A stretch of 64,000 nt of DNA from Pseudomonadota bacterium (GTDB lineage Bacteria > Pseudomonadota > Gammaproteobacteria > Steroidobacterales > Steroidobacteraceae). The translations under genes were made by a program, and so were the position numbers. The stretch covers positions 58,486 to 122,485 of the forward strand of contig JAJZUT010000011.1 of the NCBI GenBank assembly GCA_021847105.1, written 5' to 3'. Below, piece by piece: positions 1-8,540 of this stretch. Position 1 is the stretch's first letter; every line of letters starts with the position of its first letter. The notes under the pieces were generated by a model. It was not told where the DNA came from, did not search any database, and saw only the letters and a program-made list of their open reading frames with translations.

Positions 1-2926
1 GCTCGTCGATCGCAGCGAGGTTCACCTGTCCGAGCTTCTCGATGCCGGTGCGCAGCTGCGCGAGATTCTCCTCCCACGCCGGCACGCTCGCCTCGGGCGG
101 GAGGTTCTGCTGCACCTCGGGCAATTCCAGGCGCGTGGCCGTGAACTGCTCATAGAGCGCCTCGCGGCGCACCCGATTCTCCTGCGCCGCGAGGCGTGCC
201 GCTTCCATCGCTTCGCGCGCCTCGGTCACCCGCCGCTCGGCCGCTGCGCGCTGCTGCTCGAGGGAGCGCAACGTCATGTCGAGCTCCTCGAGCACCCCGC
301 GTGCCGCGGCCAGCTCGCTCTCGACCGTCAGCCGCTCGGCGAGCGCACCGTTCAGGCGCGTCTCGAGCTCGAGCACCGGCGCATCACCTCCAGAGAGCTC
401 TGCCTCGAGCTCCGTGCCGCGCCGATCGAGCTGTGCGCGCTGCTCGGCCATGCGGCCAAGACTGGTCACCGCGGCCGTTTCGGCCGAGCGTCGCGACTCG
501 ATGCGCACCAGCAGATCCCGCGCCGCGAGCTGCGCGGTCTGCGCCCGCTCGCGCGCGCCAGCCAGCGTCGCACGGCGCGCCTCGCGTTCCTCCTCGAGCG
601 TCTCGCGTGTCTCGTTGAGCTGCGCCAGCCGTTCGATGCTCGCCTCGAGTGAGGCACGTGCCTCGCTCAGCGCTGTTCGGGCGAGCTGCATCTCGCGGGC
701 AAGCTCGGCGTTTTCCTCGTCGATTCGTGCGCCGCGCGCGCGCGCCTGCTCTGCCCGGGCGCGAGCTGCCTGTAACGTCCCGGCCAGTTCGGCATGGCGA
801 CGCTGTGCGGCCTGGATCTGACCTTGCGCGCCCTCGCGCTCGGATTCCGCCGCAGCGAGCCCCTCGCGCACCGCTTCAAGCTCGCCCTCGGCCGTCCGCA
901 CGCCCTCTTCGGCCGCCCCGGCCGCCGCGCGCAGACTCTTCAAGCGATGTTCGCGCTCGATGATACCGGCATGCGGGTCGACCCCGCGGCTGACGCGCAA
1001 CCACTCCCGCCCGAGCCACTCGCCGTTGCGGGTAATGATCGACTCACCGGGGCCCAGTGCGGCACGCGCGCGCAGCGCCTCGCTCAGCGACTCCGCGGTG
1101 CGCACCGCCGCAAGCGCCGCGCGTGCCGCGGCGGAACCCGCAACCTTCTGCGCGAGCGACGGCCCAGAGGCACCCTCGGCGGGCTCCTCGGCGCGCTCCT
1201 GCAGCAACATGACACGGCCTTCGCGCAACGACTCGAGCGGTGTCGCCAGCGTCTCGAGCGCATCAACGCACACCGCTTCGAGATAATCGCCCAGCGCCGT
1301 CTCGACCGCCCGCTCCCAGCCGGATTCGACCTCGAGCCGCTCGGCGAGCCGCTCCCGCCCGGCGAGGCCCGCCGCACCCAGCCATTCGCGCACCTGGCCA
1401 GCACTGCTCGTCAGCGCGGCCTTCTGCACCGCTTCGAGCGATGTGCACTCCTCACGAGATCGCTCGCGCCGTTCGCGCGCTGCCTCGAGCGCCTGTTCGG
1501 ACTGCCGCTGCGCAGCGCGGGCCGCCTGAACGCGCTCGAGTGCGCCGCTGACGCGCTCGGTGAGCGTCTCGATCGCCTCGCGCGCCTCGCTCTCCTGCGC
1601 CTCGAGCAGTGCGAGCTGTTCGTTCGAGGCGTGCGCCTGCAAAGCCTCGCGCTCGAGCGCGAGCCGCTCGCTCTGCCCGGCCAGACGGCGCAGCTGATTG
1701 TCGAACTGCTCGATGCGCGCCCGCTCGACCTGCGCGGTCCGGTCGGCCGCCCCGAGCGACTGGTTCAACTGCTCCCAGCGCTCCTGCCAGGCACTGAGTT
1801 CACCCTCGGCCGCCTCGAGTGCCTCGCGCGCCGCTCGCTCATCGCGCTGCGCGTCCTCGAGCGCAGGAGTGGATTGTTCGAGCTCGGCACGCACCGCGGC
1901 CAGCTCACGCTCCTCCCGCTCGATGTGCGCGCCGAGCTCCGCTCGGCTCGCGCGAGTCTGCTCGAGTTCGGCGCGTTGACGTTCGCGCAGCTGGCGGGTG
2001 TGCTGAATCGATTGCTCGAGGCGCGAGATCTGCGCACCGAGCTCGTAATGGCGCCCCTGCACCGCAGAGAGCTGCTCGGCGGCGCCACCGTGGCGCTCGC
2101 GCGCGGTCTCGATGGACGCCTCGGCCGCGCGCTGATCGGCAAGCGCGGCCTGCATCTGAAGTTCTCGCTCACGGGTTGTGCCGTCATGCACTTCGGCGCC
2201 GCTGTCGAGCTCGCGCATGCGCAGCGCCAGCAGTTCCGCAAGCGCACGGCGCTCCTGCTCCTTCAGTCCCTGGTAGCGCCGCGCGGTGGCCGCCTGGCGC
2301 TGCAGGTGCCGGATCTGCTTCTCGACCTCGTCGCGCACGTCCTGCAACCGCTCGAGGTTCTCGCGTGTCTCGGCAATGCGACTCTCGGTCTCGCGCCGAC
2401 GCTCCTTATAGCGGGAAATGCCGGCCGCTTCCTCCACGAACGCGCGCATGTCCTCGGACTTCGCCTCGATGATGCGCGAGATGGTGCCCTGCTCGATGAT
2501 CGCGTAGCTGCGCGCACCGAGGCCGGTACCGAGGAACAGGTTGGTAATGTCCTTGCGCCGACAGCGTGCGCCGTTGATGTAGTAGCCGGAGGATCCGTCG
2601 CGCGAGACCTGGCGTTTCAGCGCGATCTCATTGTAGCTCGCGTACGCCCCGCCGATCTTGCCGTCGGAATTGTCGAACACGAGTTCGACCGAAGCGGTAC
2701 CGACCGGCTTGCGGGCCGAGGATCCGTTGAAGATCACATCGGCCATATTGTCCCCGCGCAGGTGCTTCGCCGACAGTTCCCCCATCACCCAGCGCACCGC
2801 GTCGATGACGTTCGACTTGCCGCAACCGTTAGGCCCCACCACACCGGTGAGATTGCTCGGAAAGGTGACTTGAGTGGGATCGACGAAGGACTTGAAACCG
2901 GCGAGCTTGATCTTGGTCAGCCGCAT
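1..2926 (-). CDS. smc: Chromosome partition protein Smc (C-terminus outside window)
   Basis: Structural maintenance of chromosomes ATPase. It dimerises through a long antiparallel coiled coil and works with ScpA/ScpB to compact and segregate the nucleoid. Reading the minus strand from the ATG at 2926 gives MRLTKIKLAGFKSFVDPTQ, then Walker A GPNGCGKSN at residues 31-39, and further on the family signature GLGARSYAIIEQG. After about residue 170 the translation becomes a very long Arg/Glu/Ala-rich heptad region, as expected for the coiled coil. About 975 residues are present out of a usual 1,150-1,200, so the hinge lies inside and the C-terminal Walker B half lies beyond position 1. Long open frames on the plus strand here are shadows of its high-GC codons. 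queF is divergent, about 60 bp away. Confidence 0.95.
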   Translation of the reverse strand, partial: MRLTKIKLAGFKSFVDPTQVTFPSNLTGVVGPNGCGKSNVIDAVRWVMGELSAKHLRGDNMADVIFNGSSARKPVGTASVELVFDNSDGKIGGAYASYNEIALKRQVSRDGSSGYYINGARCRRKDITNLFLGTGLGARSYAIIEQGTISRIIEAKSEDMRAFVEEAAGISRYKERRRETESRIAETRENLERLQDVRDEVEKQIRHLQRQAATARRYQGLKEQERRALAELLALRMRELDSGAEVHDGTTRERELQMQAALADQRAAEASIETARERHGGAAEQLSAVQGRHYELGAQISRLEQSIQHTRQLRERQRAELEQTRASRAELGAHIEREERELAAVRAELEQSTPALEDAQRDERAAREALEAAEGELSAWQERWEQLNQSLGAADRTAQVERARIEQFDNQLRRLAGQSERLALEREALQAHASNEQLALLEAQESEAREAIETLTERVSGALERVQAARAAQRQSEQALEAARERRERSREECTSLEAVQKAALTSSAGQVREWLGAAGLAGRERLAERLEVESGWERAVETALGDYLEAVCVDALETLATPLESLREGRVMLLQERAEEPAEGASGPSLAQKVAGSAAARAALAAVRTAESLSEALRARAALGPGESIITRNGEWLGREWLRVSRGVDPHAGIIEREHRLKSLRAAAGAAEEGVRTAEGELEAVREGLAAAESEREGAQGQIQAAQRRHAELAGTLQAARARAEQARARGARIDEENAELAREMQLARTALSEARASLEASIERLAQLNETRETLEEEREARRATLAGARERAQTAQLAARDLLVRIESRRSAETAAVTSLGRMAEQRAQLDRRGTELEAELSGGDAPVLELETRLNGALAERLTVESELAAARGVLEELDMTLRSLEQQRAAAERRVTEAREAMEAARLAAQENRVRREALYEQFTATRLELPEVQQNLPPEASVPAWEENLAQLRTGIEKLGQVNLAAIDE

Positions 2927-2988
2927 CTACTTGCTCTTCCGTTCTCTTCTGAATAGCCGCCGTAGCGAGGCGCGCTAGTGTAGAGTAA

Positions 2989-3384
2989 ATGCTTATGCCC
3001 TCACAGCCTGCACAGCACATCGAGACCTTTCCCAATCCGAACCCCCAGGCGGACTATACGATCCGCATGCGGATTCCGGAGTTCACCTGCCTGTGCCCGC
3101 GCACCGGCCAGCCGGACTTCGCCACGCTCGAGCTCACCTACGTACCCGATCAGCGCTGCGTGGAACTGAAGTCGCTGAAGCTGTACATCTGGTCATTTCG
3201 CGATCGCGGCGTGTTCCACGAGGCGGTCACCAACGAGATCGCCGAGTACCTCAATGGGGAGCTCGCACCGCGGTTTCTGCGCCTGGAGTCCCGCTTCAAG
3301 GTGCGGGGCGGGATCCACACCCGGGTCATCGTCGAGCGGCGCCAGAGCGCCTGGCAGGCCCCGCAGCCGGTGGTACTGCCCTGA
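2989..3384 (+). CDS. queF: NADPH-dependent 7-cyano-7-deazaguanine reductase (QueF, short form)
   Basis: Reduces the nitrile preQ0 to the amine preQ1 in queuosine tRNA modification, in the cytoplasm. The protein is 131 residues, the length of the unimodular (B. subtilis-type) QueF rather than the duplicated E. coli form. Visible motifs are [14 protein letters not shown], with the expected nucleophilic Cys36 and Asp43, and the family signature ELKSLKLY around residues 60-67, which contributes to substrate and NADPH binding. Two ATGs are available, at 2989 and 2995. Neither has a strong Shine-Dalgarno, so the first two residues are uncertain. It stands alone between divergent smc and downstream dksA. 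Confidence 0.95.
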   Translation: MLMPSQPAQHIETFPNPNPQADYTIRMRIPEFTCLCPRTGQPDFATLELTYVPDQRCVELKSLKLYIWSFRDRGVFHEAVTNEIAEYLNGELAPRFLRLESRFKVRGGIHTRVIVERRQSAWQAPQPVVLP

Positions 3385-3443
3385 AGAGCCGCCCCGTCGG
3401 ACGTCGGCCCGCAAGGAACGCTGTACACGCCGGAGGGCGCCGG

Positions 3444-3449
3444 TATAAT
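3444..3449 (+). promoter_or_regulatory. Probable sigma-70 -10 box for dksA
   Basis: A perfect TATAAT lies about 40 bp upstream of the dksA start, in an otherwise GC-rich stretch. A convincing -35 was not found: the hexamer 17 bp upstream is CTGTAC, a poor match. The placement suggests dksA-gluQ has its own promoter downstream of queF. Confidence 0.5.
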
Positions 3450-3487
3450 CGCGCGTCCTGCAAAAGCCTTATCCCTAGGAGCGAGTG

Positions 3488-4237
3488 ATGTCGGCCAAGA
3501 AGCCCGCGCCAAAATCCGCGAAGGGTAAGAAGGCCGCGCCGGCGAAACCCGCCGCAAAGAAGCCGGTGAGCGTCAAGCGGCCGGCGACGCGCAAGGCCGA
3601 GCGTCCGGCCGCGCACAAGAGCGCGCCGGCCAAATCCTCGCATCCTCACGAGGCGGTAATGGAGCAGTCCGAGGAAATGCACGAGATGCTGCACGCCGGC
3701 ACCGCCGGTCACGATGGCGAGCCGATGGAGCGCCCACGTTCATCGCCGATTTTACTCACGGCGGACAGTGAAGAGGCCGATGGCATAGAGCCCGGTAGCC
3801 TGCTCGCGGGGCCGCGCAACGTTCAGCCGTACATTCCCAAGCGCGGCGAACAGTACATGAGCAAGGAGCAGCTCGATCACTTCCGCAACATTCTGAACAG
3901 CTGGAAGCGCGACCTGATGGAAGAGGTCGACCGTACCGTCTCGCACATGAAGGACGAGGCGGCGAACTTTCCCGACCCCTCCGACCGGGCCACCCAGGAG
4001 GAGGAGTTCAGCCTGGAGCTGCGCACGCGCGATCGGGAGCGCAAATTGATCCGTAAGATCGATGAGGCGCTGAAGCGCATCGAGGACGGCACCTACGGGT
4101 ACTGCCTTGAGACGGGCGAGGAAATCGGCATCAAGCGACTCGAAGCCCGGCCCGTGGCCACTCTCAGCATCGAAGCGCAGGAACGGCGCGAACGGCGCGA
4201 GAAGCAATACGGCGACCGAGACGACCGCTACCGCTAA
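3488..4237 (+). CDS. dksA: RNA polymerase-binding transcription factor DksA, long N-terminal extension
   Basis: DksA enters the RNA polymerase secondary channel and, with ppGpp, adjusts rRNA and amino-acid promoter activity. Residues from about 120 onward carry the DksA coiled coil, with DPSDRATQEEE at the tip region, followed by the zinc-finger region TYGYCLETGEEIGIKRLEARP. Only one of the four zinc-ligand cysteines of E. coli DksA is present; the others are Thr, Ser and Ala. The fold must therefore be zinc-free, as known for some DksA paralogues. The first roughly 60 residues are Lys/Ala/Pro-rich and histone-tail-like, and the protein is about 250 residues against 151 in E. coli. ATG 3488 is preferred over GTG 3485 because TAGGAG then has 6-nt spacing. 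The 3' end overlaps gluQ. Confidence 0.9.
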   Translation: MSAKKPAPKSAKGKKAAPAKPAAKKPVSVKRPATRKAERPAAHKSAPAKSSHPHEAVMEQSEEMHEMLHAGTAGHDGEPMERPRSSPILLTADSEEADGIEPGSLLAGPRNVQPYIPKRGEQYMSKEQLDHFRNILNSWKRDLMEEVDRTVSHMKDEAANFPDPSDRATQEEEFSLELRTRDRERKLIRKIDEALKRIEDGTYGYCLETGEEIGIKRLEARPVATLSIEAQERRERREKQYGDRDDRYR

Positions 4238-5144
4238 CCGGGCCAGCGGCTACGTCGGCCGCTTTGCTCCCTCGCCGAGCGGGCCGCTGCATCTGGGCTC
4301 ACTGCTCGCGGCAACCGGCAGCTTTCTCGAGGCTCGCCGCCACGGCGGACGCTGGCTCGTACGAATGGAGGACCTCGATCCGCGCTGCATCACCGGCTGC
4401 GCGGCACAACAGCTGCGCACGCTGGAAGCGTTCGGCTTCAGCTGGGACGGGCCCGTCGAGTACCAGAGTCGGCGCGCCGAGCACTATCAGGCGGCGCTCG
4501 AACAACTGCAGGCCGCCGGACTCACGTACGAGTGCAGCTGTTCCCGGCGCGAACTGTCGAGCGAGGGCGGCTCGCTCGGGCGCTATCCCGGGACCTGCCG
4601 TTACGGGGTACGGCACGTTGGAGCGACCGCAACGCGACTGCGGGTCGATGAGCACTTCGCGGTCAGTTTCGAGGATGCCCTACAGGGCCGCATCGAGCAG
4701 CCCGCCGGAACACTGGGCGACGTCATCATCCGCCGCCGCGACGGGATCATCGCGTACCAGCTCGCCGTGGTGGTGGATGATGCCCTGCAGGGCATCACCG
4801 CGGTGGTGCGCGGGGCAGATCTGCTCGACAGCACAGGCTGGCAAATCGCCCTACAGCACGGACTCGGGGTACCGACCCCGCGGTATGCCCACCTGCCACT
4901 GCTCACCGAACCGGGCGGGCTGAAGCTCGCCAAGCGTCACCGCGCCGCCGCCATCGAACCGGCCCGTGCCAGCGAGCAACTTCATCAGGTGCTCGAGCTG
5001 CTTGGCCAGAACCCGCCGCCGACGCTCAAGGGCGCCGAACCCGGGATGCTGCTCGCATGGGCGATCGAGCACTGGCAACCGCAAGCATTGCGCGGGCTGC
5101 GCGAGATCGCACTGCCGGCTCGCCCCTCGCCCGCACCGGCATAG
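4107..5144 (+). CDS. gluQ: Glutamyl-Q tRNA(Asp) synthetase
   Basis: GluRS-like catalytic core that attaches glutamate to queuosine in the tRNA(Asp) anticodon loop. The synthetase homology starts at GYVGRFAPSPSGPLHLGSL (encoded from about 4248), with the HIGH-like motif HLGS. It continues through LVRMEDLDPR, a CSCSRREL zinc-region motif and the KMSKS-like LKLAKRH. No anticodon-binding domain is present, as usual for GluQ. The reading frame has no NTG start between 4110 and the homology; the only candidate is TTG 4107, inside dksA in another frame, giving about 48 extra N-terminal residues and a 131-nt overlap. An unusual start codon or a +1 frameshift out of dksA are alternatives. The dksA-gluQ pairing is the standard gammaproteobacterial order, and queF upstream acts in the same queuosine pathway. 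Confidence 0.88.
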   Translation: MRRARKSASSDSKPGPWPLSASKRRNGANGARSNTATETTATANRASGYVGRFAPSPSGPLHLGSLLAATGSFLEARRHGGRWLVRMEDLDPRCITGCAAQQLRTLEAFGFSWDGPVEYQSRRAEHYQAALEQLQAAGLTYECSCSRRELSSEGGSLGRYPGTCRYGVRHVGATATRLRVDEHFAVSFEDALQGRIEQPAGTLGDVIIRRRDGIIAYQLAVVVDDALQGITAVVRGADLLDSTGWQIALQHGLGVPTPRYAHLPLLTEPGGLKLAKRHRAAAIEPARASEQLHQVLELLGQNPPPTLKGAEPGMLLAWAIEHWQPQALRGLREIALPARPSPAPA

Positions 5145-6363
5145 ACTGTGCTCCCCATGACGCACCGGGCCGCCCCACGCAGGCACCCGGCGCAATTGAA
5201 GCGCTCGCATCGGTCAGGGCCACGCACCGATGCGCACGAGAGACCCGACCCTGCCCGTCATCCATCCCGCCACGCGCTGAGCGCACCACCCCAGCGCAGC
5301 CACCGGCTGACAAGATTGCCTTCGCGCTCCCCATCGTCTGCATCAAACGCCGGCTCCAGTCGGCCCGGCGGTGCGCCGATAGAACCTTCAGCCCGCGCCG
5401 CCCATTCGTCCCGCCTGCTCTGCCCGGCGAGACCCGCTGCCGCCTCGATCTCGCTCGGCACAAAACCACCGGCCCATCGCACGGTGCACGGTCGAGCAAA
5501 CCGACGGCGGCGCGCACCGAATGACACCGCGTAGCAACAGGCTCTCGAGACAAGCGGGTCCAATGGTGCGCGCACCCTCTCCGGTCCGGCGCCCGGCATT
5601 GCCAATCTACTTGCCGGGAAGCCTGTTTGTTCCGGACACCGCGTTGATTCAATGACGTAGCGGTCGCACTCGAGCGACGCCCTGTTCCACCACCAGACAC
5701 TCGAGTGCTTGTCTCTGCGCCATCCCGTCCGTATTCGGCTCCGCCGCCACCGACTTCGCGGCCGCCAGGCAAATGAGCAGCCGACGAATGCACCGGTCTT
5801 CCCCCGGGGCGAAACACACCTCGTCGTGTTGCCGACGCCCCGTGTCGCACCATCCAGGAGCGGCGCTCTGCCGGAGAGACTCTTGCAACGACACAGACTT
5901 CGAGCGACCCAATCAAGAGCCGCAGCGCACCGCCGCCCTTGTCCTTTAACACATACGATCGGTGGATTTTGACTCCCGGCGGCAATTGAGTCTGCGAGTT
6001 CCCTGCGTTTCGCCGCAGCCGAAACCGATCAACCCCCTCTTGAGCTTGACCTCTCCGCAAGCGCCACAGCCGCATATGCGCAAACGCGTTTCATCACCCA
6101 AACAGATGATGTCGCCACGGGCATACGCCTGAATAATGATTTCGAGAATAAATAAAGTGACTGTCGGCCGTGACTCATGGGAGCAGGACTTCAATCTCGC
6201 AAGCCTTTCGCCGAGCCGCCGCGCCTGAGTTCTGCTCTATGACTTCCGCCGTTCATGAATTTCTCCGCCATCCAACTCCAATCGACCGAGACGATGGGGC
6301 GGCGCCGCAGCGATTGCCGCCGCCTCGAATTTACCTCATGGATTTGCGCATAAAGAGAAGCAC
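5145..6363. other. Gene-poor stretch, no supported gene
   Basis: About 1.2 kb between gluQ and the Kelch lipoprotein. Open frames exist on both strands, but none has a ribosome binding site, recognisable motif or natural residue composition. The part from about 6080 to 6360 is more AT-rich than the flanks and probably carries the promoter for the downstream lipoprotein. The 5650-6160 part could be a decayed gene, but no family was recognised. Confidence 0.4.
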
Positions 6364-8469
6364 ATGAATAACAATTATCGAATCCTGACCACGGTATTCA
6401 CAACCATCTGCCTGGGACTTCTGAGCGCCTGCGGCGGCGGCGGTAGCAGCAGCGGCAGCTCATCCAGTCAGACCCCGACAACCACCCAATACACCGTGAC
6501 CGCAAGTGCCGGTGCCGGCGGTAGCATCACCCCAGCAACCGCATCGGTGGCGAGTGGCGGCACGACCACGCTGACCGTGACGCCGAGCAGCGGCTACGCG
6601 ATCGACACCGTCACCGGCTGCGGGGTGGGCACCCCATCCGGGAACACCTACACCACCGGCGCAATCACCAGCAATTGCACGGTAGTGGCCACCTTCGTCG
6701 CGGTCTATACGGTCAGTGCGACCGCAGGCGCGGGCGGAAGCATTTCCCCGAGCAGCGCGCAGGTCAATTCGGGCGGCACCACCACCTTCACCGTGACACC
6801 CAACAGCGGCTACACCATCGACACCGTCACGGGGTGCGGCGTGAGCACCCCATCCGGGAACACCTACACCACGGGCGCGATCAGCGGCAATTGCACGGTG
6901 AGCGCCACCTTCGTCGCGGTTTATACCGTCACTGCCACCGCAACGACCGGCGGAAGCATTTCCCCAAGCAGCGCGCAGGTCAATTCGGGCGGCACCACCA
7001 CCTTCACCGTGACGCCCAACAGCGGCTATGTCGTCAATACCGTCAGCGGATGCGGCGGCAGCCCGTCCTCCTCGGGCGGCTCCTTTACGACCGGGGCGAT
7101 CACGGCGGATTGCACCGTCAACGCCGAATTCACCGCGGCATTCACCTGGGTGGGAGGCAGCGACACGGAGAACGCAAGCAGCACGTTTGGGACGCAAGGC
7201 ACACCGGCAGCGGCGAATATGCCCGGCGCGAGGGACGGCGCGGTCGCCTGGAGCGATCCTCAAGGAAATCTCTGGTTGTTCGGTGGCGAGTCATTTAGCT
7301 GCGTGGCACAGAGTCCGGCCACTTGCTGCCCGCAGAATGTAACCGCCTGTGTGTATTACAACGATCTGTGGAAGTACAGTGAGACGAGCAAGCAGTGGAC
7401 GTGGGTCGGCGGCTCTCAGACAGCCAATGCCGTCGGGGCATACGGCTCCCAGAATGTCCCGGCGGCCACGAATATGCCGGGCGCGCGGTATCGATCGGCG
7501 GGCTGGACTGACGCGCAAGGCAATCTGTGGCTGTTCGGAGGAATCGGGTACGACGCCAACGGCAACCTCGGCGAGCTGAGCGATCTGTGGGAATACTCGA
7601 CAGTCAGCACCAAATGGACGTGGGTCCGCGGCTCTCAGACAGCCAATGCCGTCGGGGCATACGGCTCCCAGAATGTCCCGGCGGACTCGAATAAGCCGGG
7701 CGCGCGCTATGGCGCGACGACGTGGACCGACACGCAAGGTAACCTGTGGCTGTTCGGAGGAATCGGGTACGACGCCAACGGCAACCTCGGCTACCTGAAC
7801 GATCTGTGGGAGTTCTCACCCGCCAGCGGCAAATGGACGTGGATCAGCGGACGGTATACGGTAAACAACGCCGGTGTCGGGAGCGTGACACAGACGGGCA
7901 TGCCGGGTAGCCGAGTGGATGCAGTCGGCTGGGCTGATGCCAAGGGGAATTTGTGGCTGTTCGGAGGACTCGGGTACGACGGCACTGGCAACGTCGGTGA
8001 CCTGAACGATCTTTGGGAGTACTCTGAATCCAGCGGTGAATGGACGTGGGTGAACGGGTCGCCCACTGCGAACGCAAAGGGTGTATACGGCACGCAGAAT
8101 CAAGCCGCGGCCGGAAATGTACCCGGTGCGCGCTTTGGCGCGAACGGCTGGACAGATAGCGCCGGTAATCTGTGGCTCTTCGCAGGCGCCGGATACGACT
8201 CGAGCGGCACCAACGATCTCCTGAATGACCTCTGGGAATACTCGCCGGCCAGCGGCAAATGGACGTGGGTAGGAGGCTCCATGACCGTTGATGCCAGTGG
8301 CACGTACGGCAGCAGCCCCTCGATCAGGAATATGCCGGGTGCGCGCTTCAAGGCGGTGACGTGGACGGACGCCAACGGCTCGGTCTGGCTCTTTGGCGGT
8401 TACGGCTTTGGTTCCACCGCCAACAATTTCGGCGATTTGAATGATCTGTGGGTGTATCCCAATCCTTGA
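6364..8469 (+). CDS. Secreted lipoprotein with bacterial repeats and a Kelch beta-propeller
   Basis: The 701-residue protein begins with a lipoprotein signal peptide whose lipobox is LSAC (Cys23), followed by a Gly/Ser linker. Residues about 40-260 hold three near-identical modules of the type TVTATAGAGGSISPSSAQV...CTVSATF, resembling the bacterial repeat (Flg_new_2/InlB-like) family. Residues about 260-700 hold six Kelch-type blades. Each has PGAR, W(T/S)D..GNLWLFGG and NDLWEYS..SGKWTWV elements, consistent with a six-bladed propeller. The DNA of neighbouring repeats is almost identical, which suggests recent expansion. No catalytic motif is evident. It is probably anchored at the outer membrane or surface as a binding or adhesion module, but its ligand is unknown. 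It is monocistronic, with a hairpin 8 nt after the stop. Confidence 0.85.
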   Translation: MNNNYRILTTVFTTICLGLLSACGGGGSSSGSSSSQTPTTTQYTVTASAGAGGSITPATASVASGGTTTLTVTPSSGYAIDTVTGCGVGTPSGNTYTTGAITSNCTVVATFVAVYTVSATAGAGGSISPSSAQVNSGGTTTFTVTPNSGYTIDTVTGCGVSTPSGNTYTTGAISGNCTVSATFVAVYTVTATATTGGSISPSSAQVNSGGTTTFTVTPNSGYVVNTVSGCGGSPSSSGGSFTTGAITADCTVNAEFTAAFTWVGGSDTENASSTFGTQGTPAAANMPGARDGAVAWSDPQGNLWLFGGESFSCVAQSPATCCPQNVTACVYYNDLWKYSETSKQWTWVGGSQTANAVGAYGSQNVPAATNMPGARYRSAGWTDAQGNLWLFGGIGYDANGNLGELSDLWEYSTVSTKWTWVRGSQTANAVGAYGSQNVPADSNKPGARYGATTWTDTQGNLWLFGGIGYDANGNLGYLNDLWEFSPASGKWTWISGRYTVNNAGVGSVTQTGMPGSRVDAVGWADAKGNLWLFGGLGYDGTGNVGDLNDLWEYSESSGEWTWVNGSPTANAKGVYGTQNQAAAGNVPGARFGANGWTDSAGNLWLFAGAGYDSSGTNDLLNDLWEYSPASGKWTWVGGSMTVDASGTYGSSPSIRNMPGARFKAVTWTDANGSVWLFGGYGFGSTANNFGDLNDLWVYPNP
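6737..7776 (+). repeat. Two sets of near-identical direct repeats inside the Kelch lipoprotein gene
   Basis: Segments starting near 6737 and 6952 share about 75 nearly identical bases encoding the GGSISPSSAQV module. Segments starting near 7406 and 7622 share over 100 nearly identical bases encoding one Kelch blade. Both pairs are spaced by about 216 bp, one repeat unit, indicating recent in-frame duplication. Confidence 0.8.
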
Positions 8470-8477
8470 TAGCCGCT

Positions 8478-8511
8478 GACTCGGTGAGGCACGCCCCGAT
8501 CTCACCGAGTC
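8478..8511 (+). terminator. Hairpin terminator after Kelch lipoprotein gene
   Basis: Perfect 11-bp inverted repeat, GACTCGGTGAG and CTCACCGAGTC, with a 12-nt loop, followed by GATTCTCTC. The pyrimidine tract is weak, but the position right after the stop codon supports a terminator. Confidence 0.65.
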
Positions 8512-8540
8512 GATTCTCTCGTGCACCGCGGCCGGCACAT

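Noticed and set aside
794..2956. 720-codon open frame on the plus strand
   Set aside because: It is antisense to smc, whose minus-strand translation has Walker A and the family N-terminus. High GC keeps the opposite frame open.
5649..5912. 87-codon minus-strand frame, partly plausible composition
   Set aside because: No Shine-Dalgarno, no motif and no neighbouring partner; could be a decayed gene but not supportable.
5026..6075. 349-codon minus-strand frame downstream of gluQ
   Set aside because: Arg/Gly-rich unnatural composition, overlaps gluQ, no start signal and no recognised family.
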